Shown one piece after another: positions 7,580 to 15,420 of a DNA stretch of 51,579 bases; positions within the stretch are counted from its first letter, which is position 1, and every line of letters begins with the position of its first letter. Made by a program: the position numbers and the translations under genes. Under the pieces are notes generated by a model. It saw nothing but the letters and a program-made list of their open reading frames with translations, had not been told where the DNA came from and did not search any database. The stretch lies in contig JAFAGN010000130.1 of assembly GCA_023422695.1 (NCBI GenBank), positions 1-51,579 of the forward strand, written 5' to 3'. Source of the DNA: Pseudomonadota bacterium (lineage in GTDB: Bacteria; Pseudomonadota; Alphaproteobacteria; Sphingomonadales; Sphingomonadaceae).

Positions 7580-7875
7580 TGCTCGACGATGTGCAATCGC
7601 GGCTCGACACGCTGGTGGGTGCGCTCGACGGCCACGACGCGGGCGCAATCATCGCCGCCACCGAGGAGCTGGCGACCGCGGTGATCCTGTTTCGCGGGGC
7701 GGGTATCCCGCGCGGCAGCGAGCAACGCGCCCAATTGCTGATCGGCAAGACGCTGCGCCAGCTCGAGGCCGCCGCGATCCGCGTCAACGTCCTGAAGGAC
7801 TGGACGCGTCAGCGGATTGACAGAAACCATGACATCCGTGGCACGCATCACCGCGGAGCAGCGTTAACATACTGA
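7576..7875 (+). CDS. flgN: Probable FlgN-like flagellar export chaperone
   Basis: This 99-residue, mostly helical protein directly follows and overlaps flgM, the usual place of flgN, whose product escorts FlgK and FlgL to the export gate. Features are MLDDVQSRLDTLVGALDGHD, a helix with AATEELATAVILFRGAG, and a basic C-terminus. FlgN proteins are poorly conserved and often about 140 residues, so the assignment rests mainly on position, size and helical character. ATG codons at 7576 and 7579 are both usable. Confidence 0.55.
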   Translation: MMLDDVQSRLDTLVGALDGHDAGAIIAATEELATAVILFRGAGIPRGSEQRAQLLIGKTLRQLEAAAIRVNVLKDWTRQRIDRNHDIRGTHHRGAALTY

Positions 7876-7907
7876 TTATCTTATAGGTTCCTGCCGTTAA
7901 CCGTAAA

Positions 7908-7923
7908 TGGCACGATGATTGCT
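7908..7923 (+). promoter_or_regulatory. Sigma-54 promoter of the transglycosylase-flhA-fliA operon
   Basis: TGGCACGATGATTGCT is an exact match to the -24/-12 consensus TGGCACG-N4-TTGCW. Predicted initiation near 7934 leaves about a 34-base leader before the ATG at 7968. Because fliA is the last gene of this tightly overlapping operon, the site puts FliA synthesis under RpoN control. Confidence 0.88.
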
Positions 7924-7967
7924 TTTGGTTTGCTGAGACAGCCCTGCTGCATCAGCGGAACCAGATT

Positions 7968-8792
7968 ATGAACGCAATCAACAATCCCCAAGCCGCGCGC
8001 CGCGTCGCCGCACCCGTGATGGATGCGATGCAGAACGCGTCGGTACGCACGGGCGTCGATTTCGACTATCTGGTCGACGTCGCGCGGGTGGAAAGCGGCT
8101 ATAATCCGACCGCCAAGGCATCGACATCGTCGGCGCGCGGTCTGTATCAGTTCACCAAACAGACCTGGCTCGCCACGCTCGACCGCCACGGCGCCAATCA
8201 TGGCATGGCGTGGGCCGCCGACGCGATCGGCCGCGACGCATCGGGGCGACTGACCGTCACCGACCCCACCTTGCGTCAGCAGATTTTTGACCTCCGCGAC
8301 GATCCCACCGCGGCGTCGACCATGGCGGCGGCGCTGACCGGCGACAATCGCGACTATCTGGAAAGCCGGATCGGCCGCAGCGCCGAGCCCGTCGATCTCT
8401 ACCTCGCCCATTTCCTGGGCAGCGGCGGTGCCGCCAAATTTCTGACCGCGCTCGACGCCAACCCCGACCAGCCCGGAGCACCGATGATGCCCGAAGCGGC
8501 GGCGGCCAACCGGTCGGTCTTTTACGCCCCCGACGGCAGCATGCGCAGCTTGGCCGAGATTCGCGACCGTTTTCGCGTCAAGCTCGAGAACGGCGGCAAG
8601 ATCGAAAATATGAAACCCTTCGCCCCCGCTGGCTGGCACGCTTCGGCGAGCAGTTCGAGCGGCCTGGCGGGCGGTGGGGGACGTCCCCCGCTGCAGATGA
8701 TGGAAATCCAGCCGATGCCCCGCAAATTGTCGATGGGTTTTGCCGCCGATGCCTATCGGCGGCTCGCTTCGCTGTCGGGAGGCGCGGCATGA
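7968..8792 (+). CDS. Flagellum-associated lytic transglycosylase (SLT domain)
   Basis: The 274-residue protein has an SLT-type core: VARVESGYNPTAK, with the likely catalytic glutamate at residue 42, then SSARGLYQFTKQTW (residues 55-68), and YLAHFLGSGGAAKFL near residue 145. The C-terminal 90 residues are linker-like, with a Gly-rich stretch. Enzymes of this kind cut peptidoglycan strands to let the rod through. It is the first gene of a sigma-54 operon with flhA and fliA and overlaps flhA by 4 bases, so it probably replaces the hydrolase half missing from FlgJ, as SltF does in Rhodobacter. No clear Sec signal peptide is seen, so it may be exported through the flagellar apparatus. Confidence 0.85.
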   Translation: MNAINNPQAARRVAAPVMDAMQNASVRTGVDFDYLVDVARVESGYNPTAKASTSSARGLYQFTKQTWLATLDRHGANHGMAWAADAIGRDASGRLTVTDPTLRQQIFDLRDDPTAASTMAAALTGDNRDYLESRIGRSAEPVDLYLAHFLGSGGAAKFLTALDANPDQPGAPMMPEAAAANRSVFYAPDGSMRSLAEIRDRFRVKLENGGKIENMKPFAPAGWHASASSSSGLAGGGGRPPLQMMEIQPMPRKLSMGFAADAYRRLASLSGGAA

Positions 8793-10912
8793 CCGCCGGC
8801 TTCAATCTCGGCAACATCGGCCGCATTGCGGGCGCCTCGGCGCTTCCGATCGGGATGCTCATCCTGGTCGGGCTGATGGTGATCCCGGTGACGCCGCTGA
8901 TCCTCGACATCAGCTTTGTCGCCAATATCATGATCAGCCTTGCGATCCTGATGGTCGCCTTGTCGGCCGCCAAGCCGCTCGACTTTTCATCCTTCCCGAC
9001 CGTGCTGTTGCTCGCAACCTTGTTCCGGCTGGCACTCAACGTCGCCTCGACGCGCGTCGTGCTGGTCCATGGCCACGAGGGCACCGCCGCGGCAGGGCAT
9101 GTCATCGAAGCCTTTGGTCAGGTGCTGATCGGCGGCGACTATGTCGTCGGGCTGTTCGTCTTTTTCGTGCTGATGATCATCAACATGGTCGTCATCACCA
9201 AGGGCGCCGGGCGCGTGTCCGAAGTGTCGGCGCGCTTCACGCTCGACGCCTTGCCGGGCAAGCAGATGGCGATCGACGCCGATCTCAACGCCGGGCTGCT
9301 CAGCCCCGAAGAAGCCAAGGCGCGCCGCGTCGAAGTGGCGACCGAAGCCGATTTCTACGGGTCGATGGATGGTGCCTCGAAATTCGTGAAGGGCGACGCG
9401 ATCGCCGGGCTGCTGATCCTGTTCGTCAACATCGTTGGCGGCCTGATCCTCGGCATCTTCAGTCATGGGCTCAGTTTTTCCGAAGCGGGCAGCAATTATG
9501 TCACGCTGGCGATCGGCGACGCGCTGGTCGCGCAGATCCCGGCGCTGCTGCTGTCGATTGCCGCCGCCGCCATCGTCACCCGCGTGTCCTCCCCGCTCGA
9601 CCTGAACGGTCAGATCGGCAGCCAGTTTGCCGCCCCGTCGGTGTGGATGGCAGTCGGCGCGATCCTGTTCATCCTGGGCCTGGTCCCTGCCATGCCGCAG
9701 CTGCTGATCCTGCCCGCTGCCGCCATCTCTTTTGCCGTCGGCTGGCAATTGCGCCGCAGTGCGGTCGCGATCGCCGAAGCGCCGCCGCCGGTCGCCATCG
9801 CGCCCGATCCGTCGTTGATCGAATGGGCCGACGTCAGCGACGCCAGCGCCTGCCAGCTCGAAATCGGCTATGCGCTGGTCAGCCTGGTCGACGACCGCAA
9901 GGGCGCGCCGCTGATGACGCGGATCACCGGGATCCGCCGCCAATTGTCGAAAGAACTGGGCTTTGTCGTCCCGCCGGTAAAGGTCAGCGACGACCTGTCG
10001 CTGCCCGGCAACGTCTATCGCATCTCGGTCGCCGGGGTGATCGTCGGCGAGGACGAAGTGTTCCCGCACGAAATGCTGGCGCTCGATTCGGGCGATCTGG
10101 TGACCAAGGTCGCCGGACGGCCGTGCAAGGACCCGACCTTCGGCCTCGACGCGCTGTGGATTCCCAAAGCGACGCAGAATGATGCGATCGCCGCGGGCTA
10201 TACCGTCGTCGACCCGGCGACCGTCGTCGCCACCCACCTCAACAACAGCATTGTCGGCGCCGCCGCCGACCTGTTCGGGATCGACGACGCACAGGCGCTG
10301 ATCGACAATCTGAAGGTCCATTATCCGCAGCTGGCACAGAACCTCAGCCCGCAGGGCTATGCGCTGCCGCGCGTCGCCAGCCTGTGCAAATCCTTGCTGG
10401 TCGAGCGCGTCCCGCTGCGCGATTTCCGCAAGATCGCCGAAGCGATGGTCGCGACCGCGGCGCAGCAGCTGGGCGAGGTCGATCTGGTCGAAGCGGTGCG
10501 CCAGCGCATCGGCGCGCTGATTGTCCAGACGATCGTGCCAAGCCGGATGCCGCTGCCCGTCGTCACCTTCAGCCCCGAAATCGAAGTGCTGCTCAACCAG
10601 TCGGTACGCGCCAATCCGGGGGCCGAATGGCCGTTCGAACATGGCATGGCGATGAAGATCATCGAACAGGTCGGGCAGGCGGTCGAGCCGCTGCTGCTGC
10701 AGACGCGCAGCTTTGCGCTGGTCGCCTCGCCGATCTGCCGGTCGGCGCTGTCGCGGCTGATCCGCGCCACATTCCCCGACGTCGCCGTGATTTCCTACCT
10801 CGAAATCCCGGCCAGCAAACAGACCGAAATCGTCGCGACAATCGGCGCCGAAGTGCCGCGCCTCGCGACCGGGCCCGACGCCCATAGGGAGGACCAAGTG
10901 CATGAGAATTGA
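8789..10912 (+). CDS. flhA: Flagellar type III export gate protein FlhA
   Basis: FlhA is the large inner-membrane component of the flagellar export gate. The 707-residue length is normal. The N-terminal half has about eight membrane segments with the FHIPEP-family stretches LSAAKPLDFSSFPTVLLLATL and FRLALNVASTRVVL (residues about 57-92), MVVITKGAGRVSEVSARF and LDALPGKQMAIDADLNAG. The C-terminal cytosolic domain includes the FGLDALWIP and VERVPLRDFRKIAEAM segments. It overlaps the transglycosylase gene at its start and fliA by 11 bases at its end. flhB is not in the window. Confidence 0.97.
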   Translation: MTAGFNLGNIGRIAGASALPIGMLILVGLMVIPVTPLILDISFVANIMISLAILMVALSAAKPLDFSSFPTVLLLATLFRLALNVASTRVVLVHGHEGTAAAGHVIEAFGQVLIGGDYVVGLFVFFVLMIINMVVITKGAGRVSEVSARFTLDALPGKQMAIDADLNAGLLSPEEAKARRVEVATEADFYGSMDGASKFVKGDAIAGLLILFVNIVGGLILGIFSHGLSFSEAGSNYVTLAIGDALVAQIPALLLSIAAAAIVTRVSSPLDLNGQIGSQFAAPSVWMAVGAILFILGLVPAMPQLLILPAAAISFAVGWQLRRSAVAIAEAPPPVAIAPDPSLIEWADVSDASACQLEIGYALVSLVDDRKGAPLMTRITGIRRQLSKELGFVVPPVKVSDDLSLPGNVYRISVAGVIVGEDEVFPHEMLALDSGDLVTKVAGRPCKDPTFGLDALWIPKATQNDAIAAGYTVVDPATVVATHLNNSIVGAAADLFGIDDAQALIDNLKVHYPQLAQNLSPQGYALPRVASLCKSLLVERVPLRDFRKIAEAMVATAAQQLGEVDLVEAVRQRIGALIVQTIVPSRMPLPVVTFSPEIEVLLNQSVRANPGAEWPFEHGMAMKIIEQVGQAVEPLLLQTRSFALVASPICRSALSRLIRATFPDVAVISYLEIPASKQTEIVATIGAEVPRLATGPDAHREDQVHEN

Positions 10913-11648
10913 GCCCGCCGAGCAATTCGCGGCGCCGACGGGCCGCGTCCCCCGGGCGCGCGGCTATGGCGAAAGCGTCGACGCGCTGGTCGAGGAATAT
11001 GCGCCGCTGGTCCGCAAGATCGCGTGGCAGGTGTTCTCGCGCGTGTCGCGGACCAGCGAACTCAACGATCTGATCCAGACCGGCCTGATCGCGCTGATCG
11101 AGGCGAGCCAGAATTACGAAGAACGCGGCTTTGCCTTTGCCACCTATGCGACGACGCGCATCCGCGGTGCGATGATCGACCAGCTGCGCCGCGAGGCCGA
11201 TGTCGGCCGGTCGGCGATGGTCGCCGCCAAGCGTATCCAGGCGACGCGCGCGGCACTGGAGCAGCAGTTGATGCGCCCGCCCGCCGCCACCGAAATGGCC
11301 GCAGCGCTCGACATGTCGTGCGAGGATTATTTCGCGCTCGAGCGTAATGCGACCCACGGCCGTTCGACCTCGCTCGACGAATTGATCGACGTCGGCGCCT
11401 TCCTGCTCCCCGACGACGGCGTCGGCGCGGGCGAACAATGCGAGCAGGAGGATCTGATGGGGGCGCTGCGCCTGTGCATCACTCGCCTGTCGGACCGCGA
11501 ACAAATGGTGTTGCAGCTCTATTTCTTTGAAGAGCTCAACCTGCACGAGATCGGGCTGACCCTCGACGTCAGCGCGGCGCGCATCTGCCAGATCAAGCGC
11601 GAGGCGATGGCCAAGGTCGATCGCATGATGCGCCAGATGACCGACTGA
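10902..11648 (+). CDS. fliA: RNA polymerase sigma-28 factor FliA
   Basis: FliA directs late flagellar genes such as flagellin. The 248-residue protein has sigma region 2 (EEYAPLVRKIAW near residue 30, then LNDLIQTGLIALIEA and FATYATTRIRGAMIDQLR), region 3, and region 4 with SDREQMVLQLYFFEELNLHE and an HTH with ARICQIKREAMAKV. It begins inside the end of flhA behind a GGGAGGA site. flhF and fleN, which often sit between flhA and fliA, are absent here. FliA is the expected target of FlgM (7274-7579). Confidence 0.95.
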   Translation: MRIEPAEQFAAPTGRVPRARGYGESVDALVEEYAPLVRKIAWQVFSRVSRTSELNDLIQTGLIALIEASQNYEERGFAFATYATTRIRGAMIDQLRREADVGRSAMVAAKRIQATRAALEQQLMRPPAATEMAAALDMSCEDYFALERNATHGRSTSLDELIDVGAFLLPDDGVGAGEQCEQEDLMGALRLCITRLSDREQMVLQLYFFEELNLHEIGLTLDVSAARICQIKREAMAKVDRMMRQMTD

Positions 11649-11735
11649 CCGGGATAACCCAAGGAAAAGTGACCGGGTGCGGCGTGCGACCGGCTCGGCA
11701 TCGCCCCCGGTCGGGGGGAGGTAGGGGATTCGCCT

Positions 11736-12263
11736 TCAGGCGGCGAGAGGCTGGCTATTCTGCCACACCGTACCGATTTTTTCGAAATAGCTTTCCATGC
11801 GATCGGTGCCGCTCGCGGTCAGCCGGACGATCGTGCGGCGCCGGTCGCGTTCGTCGACCGATCGCTGGGCGAGGCCGAGCCGTTCGAGCGCGCTGATCAT
11901 GCGCAGGCCCGACGACAGCGGCACCCCGGCGCCGGTCGCGAGATCGCTGGCGCTGAGCGCACGTCCATGGCTTTCGGCGAGCATCAGGTCGAGCATCATG
12001 TCCCAGATCGGCCCGACGAGTTCGGCGCTGCCAAAATGGTTGCGGCGGATCCGCCGGATCTGGATGCTGAGCGACAGCTGGTTCAGCAGCACCGCTTGCG
12101 GGGACGCTTCGCCGCCGCCGTTACGATAGGCGGCAGGCGTGGGCAATTCTCCACCGCGGCCCGCCAACAGCTCGTGTATCTCGTCGATACGCGACTTCAG
12201 CTCGGCAACTTCTTGGTTCGAAAATTGCTGCATTTGCAGATACCCCAAGGGGGCCACAAACAT
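11736..12263 (-). CDS. MarR-like winged-helix transcription regulator
   Basis: A 175-residue protein with a coiled-coil-like N-terminus (NQEVAELKSRIDEIHELL, residues 16-33) and a winged-helix domain in the C-terminal 100 residues. Visible features are the ALSASDLATGAGVPLSSGLR recognition region, MISALERLGLAQRSV and the wing DERDRRRTIVRLTASG. The wing is close to MarR regulators, but the long N-terminal helix is not typical. It is the last of four leftward genes and its start overlaps the previous stop (TGATG). It is convergent with fliA. A start at codon 11 is also possible. Target and ligand cannot be read from the sequence. Confidence 0.75.
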   Translation of the reverse strand: MFVAPLGYLQMQQFSNQEVAELKSRIDEIHELLAGRGGELPTPAAYRNGGGEASPQAVLLNQLSLSIQIRRIRRNHFGSAELVGPIWDMMLDLMLAESHGRALSASDLATGAGVPLSSGLRMISALERLGLAQRSVDERDRRRTIVRLTASGTDRMESYFEKIGTVWQNSQPLAA

Positions 12264-12676
12264 CAGGCTGTAACGTCACGTTTCCGATCGGACGAACCCG
12301 CCGCATAAATGATCAGCAGCAGGATCGGATACGATATATAGACCGACAGGAGCGAATAGGGCCGCGCCAATATCTCTGAAAACATGAACTTCTGCAGATG
12401 GCCGAAGATGGCGATCAGTTGCCAGCCGGTGATCCAGTAAGGCCAGAAGCTATGCGTTTTCAGCGCGATGAACCAGAAGCTGATCAGCACCAGCACATCG
12501 ATGACGAAGATATTCAGTTCGATATCGGTCCAGGTCGGAAACGGTGACAGAGCACTGGTGAGAACCGAAGCGATCAGGGCGGTATAGGCCGCCCACCGCT
12601 CGAGCGGGCCGCCGCGCCTTATCGCGACGGCCACGGTCGTGAGCAGTACCAGATAGTAGATCGCCACGGACCACAT
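12263..12676 (-). CDS. Small multi-pass membrane protein of unknown function
   Basis: This 137-residue protein has about four hydrophobic segments: residues 4-18, 27-43, 52-68 (IFVIDVLVLISFWFIAL), and two close ones near 76-92 and 103-124. Aromatic residues are frequent near the membrane edges. I do not recognise a family. The ATG at 12676 was chosen because the longer open frame runs into the upstream gene. It is translationally coupled to the MarR-like gene (TGATG) and lies 25 bases after the 126-residue gene, so the set looks like one transcript. Confidence 0.65.
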   Translation of the reverse strand: MWSVAIYYLVLLTTVAVAIRRGGPLERWAAYTALIASVLTSALSPFPTWTDIELNIFVIDVLVLISFWFIALKTHSFWPYWITGWQLIAIFGHLQKFMFSEILARPYSLLSVYISYPILLLIIYAAGSSDRKRDVTA

Positions 12677-12701
12677 TGTGGCTGCTAACCCTTCCTGATG
12701 T

Positions 12702-13082
12702 TCAAACGGCCTGCGCGAACGGAACCGCCGCGACGTCGGCGCCGGCCTGATCGTTGCTGCCTTCGTCGACCAGCTTCGCGCTGGCGGGCTTGACCCCGGC
12801 ACCGAACATCCGCGTACCTAGACCAACTTCCTTTTGCGTGACGGTCAGCGCGAGATGCGCGTCGGTCAGCAGCTGGCGAACTTCGCCAGCGGCGGCAAGC
12901 GCATTGGCAACCTTGGACATCGCGGTCTGGCCGACGATCGCCGACATGTTGGTGTCGCGGCGCGCGGTGGGCAGGGTGGCGGCAAGCTGGGCGATACGGA
13001 TCATCGCTTCGTCGATGGCGTCTTCCGCCTCGTGCAGATCTGCTGCGATTTTCTTGGCCGCCGAAACTCGTTCATTCAGCAT
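12702..13082 (-). CDS. Helical soluble protein of unknown function
   Basis: A 126-residue protein without signal or membrane segment. The first 90 residues are predicted helical and acidic-basic mixed (ERVSAAKKIAADLHEAEDA; MIRIAQLAATLPTARRD), and the last 35 are Ala/Gly-rich and probably disordered. I recognise no family. A four-helix or coiled-coil scaffold would fit. It lies between the membrane-tethered LuxR-type gene (61 bases upstream) and the membrane protein gene (25 bases downstream), and its context suggests a partner in the same signalling unit. Confidence 0.6.
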   Translation of the reverse strand: MLNERVSAAKKIAADLHEAEDAIDEAMIRIAQLAATLPTARRDTNMSAIVGQTAMSKVANALAAAGEVRQLLTDAHLALTVTQKEVGLGTRMFGAGVKPASAKLVDEGSNDQAGADVAAVPFAQAV

Positions 13083-13143
13083 GGTCTTTTTCCTTGAAAA
13101 AGAATGCTACCGGTTTCCCCCCCGCAGCATTCGGTTCGGACAT

Positions 13144-13641
13144 TCAGGTCATCACCCGACCAAGTCCGACAAGGATCGAATAGAGAGCGGAGAAAGCCAA
13201 AATGGTCGCAAACGCAATCAAAATTGGCCAGATAATCCTTTCCATCAACCCATGCCGGTTGGCCGGCTGGGACGCGGTCGGAAATGGCGAACCGATGTCG
13301 AAAAGTCGCCGCAACGAACTGCGCCCCGGCTCGGCATCGGGGGCCGCGGGGTCGTCGCCTAGGTCGATCAATTGATATGTCAAAGGCTGATAAGGGGTAA
13401 CATGATCGAAGACACCGTTAACTGCAAGAATCCGGGCGGCCTCTATCCGATTGGAAGCATTGAGTTTTTTTAATGACCGTCGCACCCGTTCGTCCACCGT
13501 ATGCGGCGAAACATTCATCAGACGCGCGATTTGTTTGGAATTTTTGTGCTCATAAACGTGCCGCAGTGTTTCAATCTGCGCGACAGACAGCAGGCTGATG
13601 TAATTGTCGGGATCGCCGTGCACGGGATTTGAATAGAGCAT
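13144..13641 (-). CDS. Membrane-anchored LuxR-type HTH protein
   Basis: The 165-residue protein joins a LuxR/GerE HTH at residues about 15-70 (LSVAQIETLRHVYEH; KQIARLMNVSPHTVDERVRR; LKKLNASNRIEAARIL) to a C-terminal membrane helix at about residues 135-158 (IIWPILIAFATILAFSALY). About 60 linker residues separate them. There is no receiver or ligand domain ahead of the HTH. This order implies a DNA-binding protein held at the inner membrane, controlled by clustering, proteolysis or a membrane partner. Tandem GTG/ATG starts exist; ATG 13641 is used. It is the first gene of the four-gene leftward set. Confidence 0.8.
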   Translation of the reverse strand: MLYSNPVHGDPDNYISLLSVAQIETLRHVYEHKNSKQIARLMNVSPHTVDERVRRSLKKLNASNRIEAARILAVNGVFDHVTPYQPLTYQLIDLGDDPAAPDAEPGRSSLRRLFDIGSPFPTASQPANRHGLMERIIWPILIAFATILAFSALYSILVGLGRVMT

Positions 13642-13827
13642 CACGATTCGAAATCAAGTTTGGTGGCGGCAACATCCGGTCGCGCAACGGGTGACCGAAA
13701 CGAAAGATTTCCCCCAAAAATGCTCGCTTCGCGGCGATTGGCGCCCTTCGCACTCCCCCGCCGCGATGGCAAATAATTTTTTTGGACGCGAATCGTCAGC
13801 AGTCTGACGAATCACCCGTGATGCGAG

Positions 13828-15420
13828 TCAATTGCGGCGTTCGACCAGACCGCGCGCGATCACCTGCGCCTGAATCTCTGCCGCGCCTTCAAAAATATTG
13901 AGGATGCGCGCGTCGCACAGCACCCTGCTGATCTCATACTCTAGCGCATAGCCATTGCCGCCATGGATCTGGAGGCTGGCGTCGGCGTTCGACCAGGCGG
14001 CGCGCGCGGCGAGCAGCTTCGCCATTCCCGCCTCGATATCGCAGCGCTTGCCGCTGTCCTTGGTGCGCGCCGCGGCATAGCTCAGCTCGCGCGCGGTGAC
14101 GAAGTCGACCAGGCTCATCGCCAGCTTGTCGGCGACGCGCGGGAAATCGACGATCGCCTTGCCGAACTGCTTGCGGTTCAAGGCATAATCGCACCCCAGT
14201 TCGAGCGCGCGCCGCGCGACGCCGACGGCGCGCGCCGCGGTCTGGATACGCGCGCCTTCGAAGGTGCGCATCAGCTGCTTGAACCCCTGCCCCTCTTCGC
14301 CGCCGAGCAGCGCGTCGGCGGGCGCGACCATCGCGTCGAATTGCAGCGCATATTCGCGCATCCCGCGATAGCCGAGCACCTCGATCTCGCTGCCACTCAT
14401 CCCGGTGGCGGGAAACGGGTCGGCCTCGGTCCCGCGCGGCTTGGGGACGAGCAGCATGGAGAGGCCCGCATAGCCATTCGCGTCGGGCAGGGTACGCGCG
14501 AGCAAGGTCATCAGGTCAGATCGCGCCGCGTGGGTGATCCACGTCTTCGCCCCGTCGATGACCCACGCCCCGTCGGCGCTCCGCCGCGCCCGCGTCTGCA
14601 ACGAGCCACGGTCGGACCCGACATCGGGTTCGGTGAACACCGCGGTCGGCAGGATCTCGCCGCGCGCGATCGGTGGCAGCCATGCCGCCTTTTGCGCATC
14701 GGTACCGCCCATCGCGATCAGCTCGCCCGCAATTTCCGACCGGGTGCCGAGCGATCCGGCGCCGATCCAGCCGCGCGACAATTCCTCGGTGACGATGCAC
14801 ATCACCAGCTTCGACAGGCCGAGTCCGCCATAAGCCTCGGGAATGCAGACCCCGAAGGTGCCAAGCTCGGCCATCGCCTTTACCGTGGCGTCGGGAATCA
14901 GGGCGTTGGCAAGGTGCCAGCCATGCGCATGCGGGAGTATCTCGGCATCGGTGAAGCGCCGGAACTGGTCGCGGATCGCATCGAGGTCGGCGTCGTGGAG
15001 CGTCTCGCTGGGCCAGTGGCCGTCCGCCAGCGCTGCCGCGATCTCGGCCCGAAGCGCGGCATGATCAGCGTCGAGAAGCTCGCTGCACGCAGCCGCGAGC
15101 GCCCGCGCCGCTGCGCCGATCCCGAGGTCGGCAGGCCGGAACATCTCGTTCTGCCCCATCGGCAGACCGCCGACGAGTTGGCCGATCCCCTCGGAAAAGG
15201 CGAGCGTCGCGATCCTGGCGTCGAGCGGGTTCGCACCCTGCCCGGCCTCGACCCAGCCCTGCACCGCTTCGAGCGCCGCCACCGTCGTCGCCACCCACGC
15301 AAAGCCATGTGCGGCGCGCTGCTCCTGATCGATCGACCGCGCCGTCAGCCGTGCGGCGAGCGCATCCGCCGCGGCGGCGCGATAGGCATCGGCCGCTTTC
15401 AGCGCGGTCCGCAAATCCAT
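13828..15420 (-). CDS. Acyl-CoA dehydrogenase with N-terminal extension
   Basis: A flavin-dependent acyl-CoA dehydrogenase that forms a 2,3-enoyl-CoA. The core (from about residue 150) has GTFGVCIPEAYGGLGLSKLV, the FAD-binding TAVFTEPDVGSDRGSLQTRA and WITHAARSDLMTLLART, and the C-terminal IHGGNGYALEYEISRVLCDA with NIFEGAAEIQAQVIAR. The glutamate of FEGAAEIQ (residue 511 of 530) is in the catalytic-base position of the short-chain/medium-chain type. About 130 extra N-terminal residues, helical, distinguish it from the usual 380-400-residue enzyme. The start overlaps the thiolase stop (TGATG). The substrate is unknown. Confidence 0.88.
   Translation of the reverse strand: MDLRTALKAADAYRAAAADALAARLTARSIDQEQRAAHGFAWVATTVAALEAVQGWVEAGQGANPLDARIATLAFSEGIGQLVGGLPMGQNEMFRPADLGIGAAARALAAACSELLDADHAALRAEIAAALADGHWPSETLHDADLDAIRDQFRRFTDAEILPHAHGWHLANALIPDATVKAMAELGTFGVCIPEAYGGLGLSKLVMCIVTEELSRGWIGAGSLGTRSEIAGELIAMGGTDAQKAAWLPPIARGEILPTAVFTEPDVGSDRGSLQTRARRSADGAWVIDGAKTWITHAARSDLMTLLARTLPDANGYAGLSMLLVPKPRGTEADPFPATGMSGSEIEVLGYRGMREYALQFDAMVAPADALLGGEEGQGFKQLMRTFEGARIQTAARAVGVARRALELGCDYALNRKQFGKAIVDFPRVADKLAMSLVDFVTARELSYAAARTKDSGKRCDIEAGMAKLLAARAAWSNADASLQIHGGNGYALEYEISRVLCDARILNIFEGAAEIQAQVIARGLVERRN

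Noticed and set aside
7861..7905. Paired TTAAC motifs as CtrA sites before the transglycosylase gene
   Set aside because: Spacing does not fit TTAA-N7-TTAA, and the sigma-54 site explains the promoter.
11649..11735. Terminator between fliA and the MarR-like gene
   Set aside because: G/C-rich inverted bits exist but there is no stable stem with a T-run on either strand.
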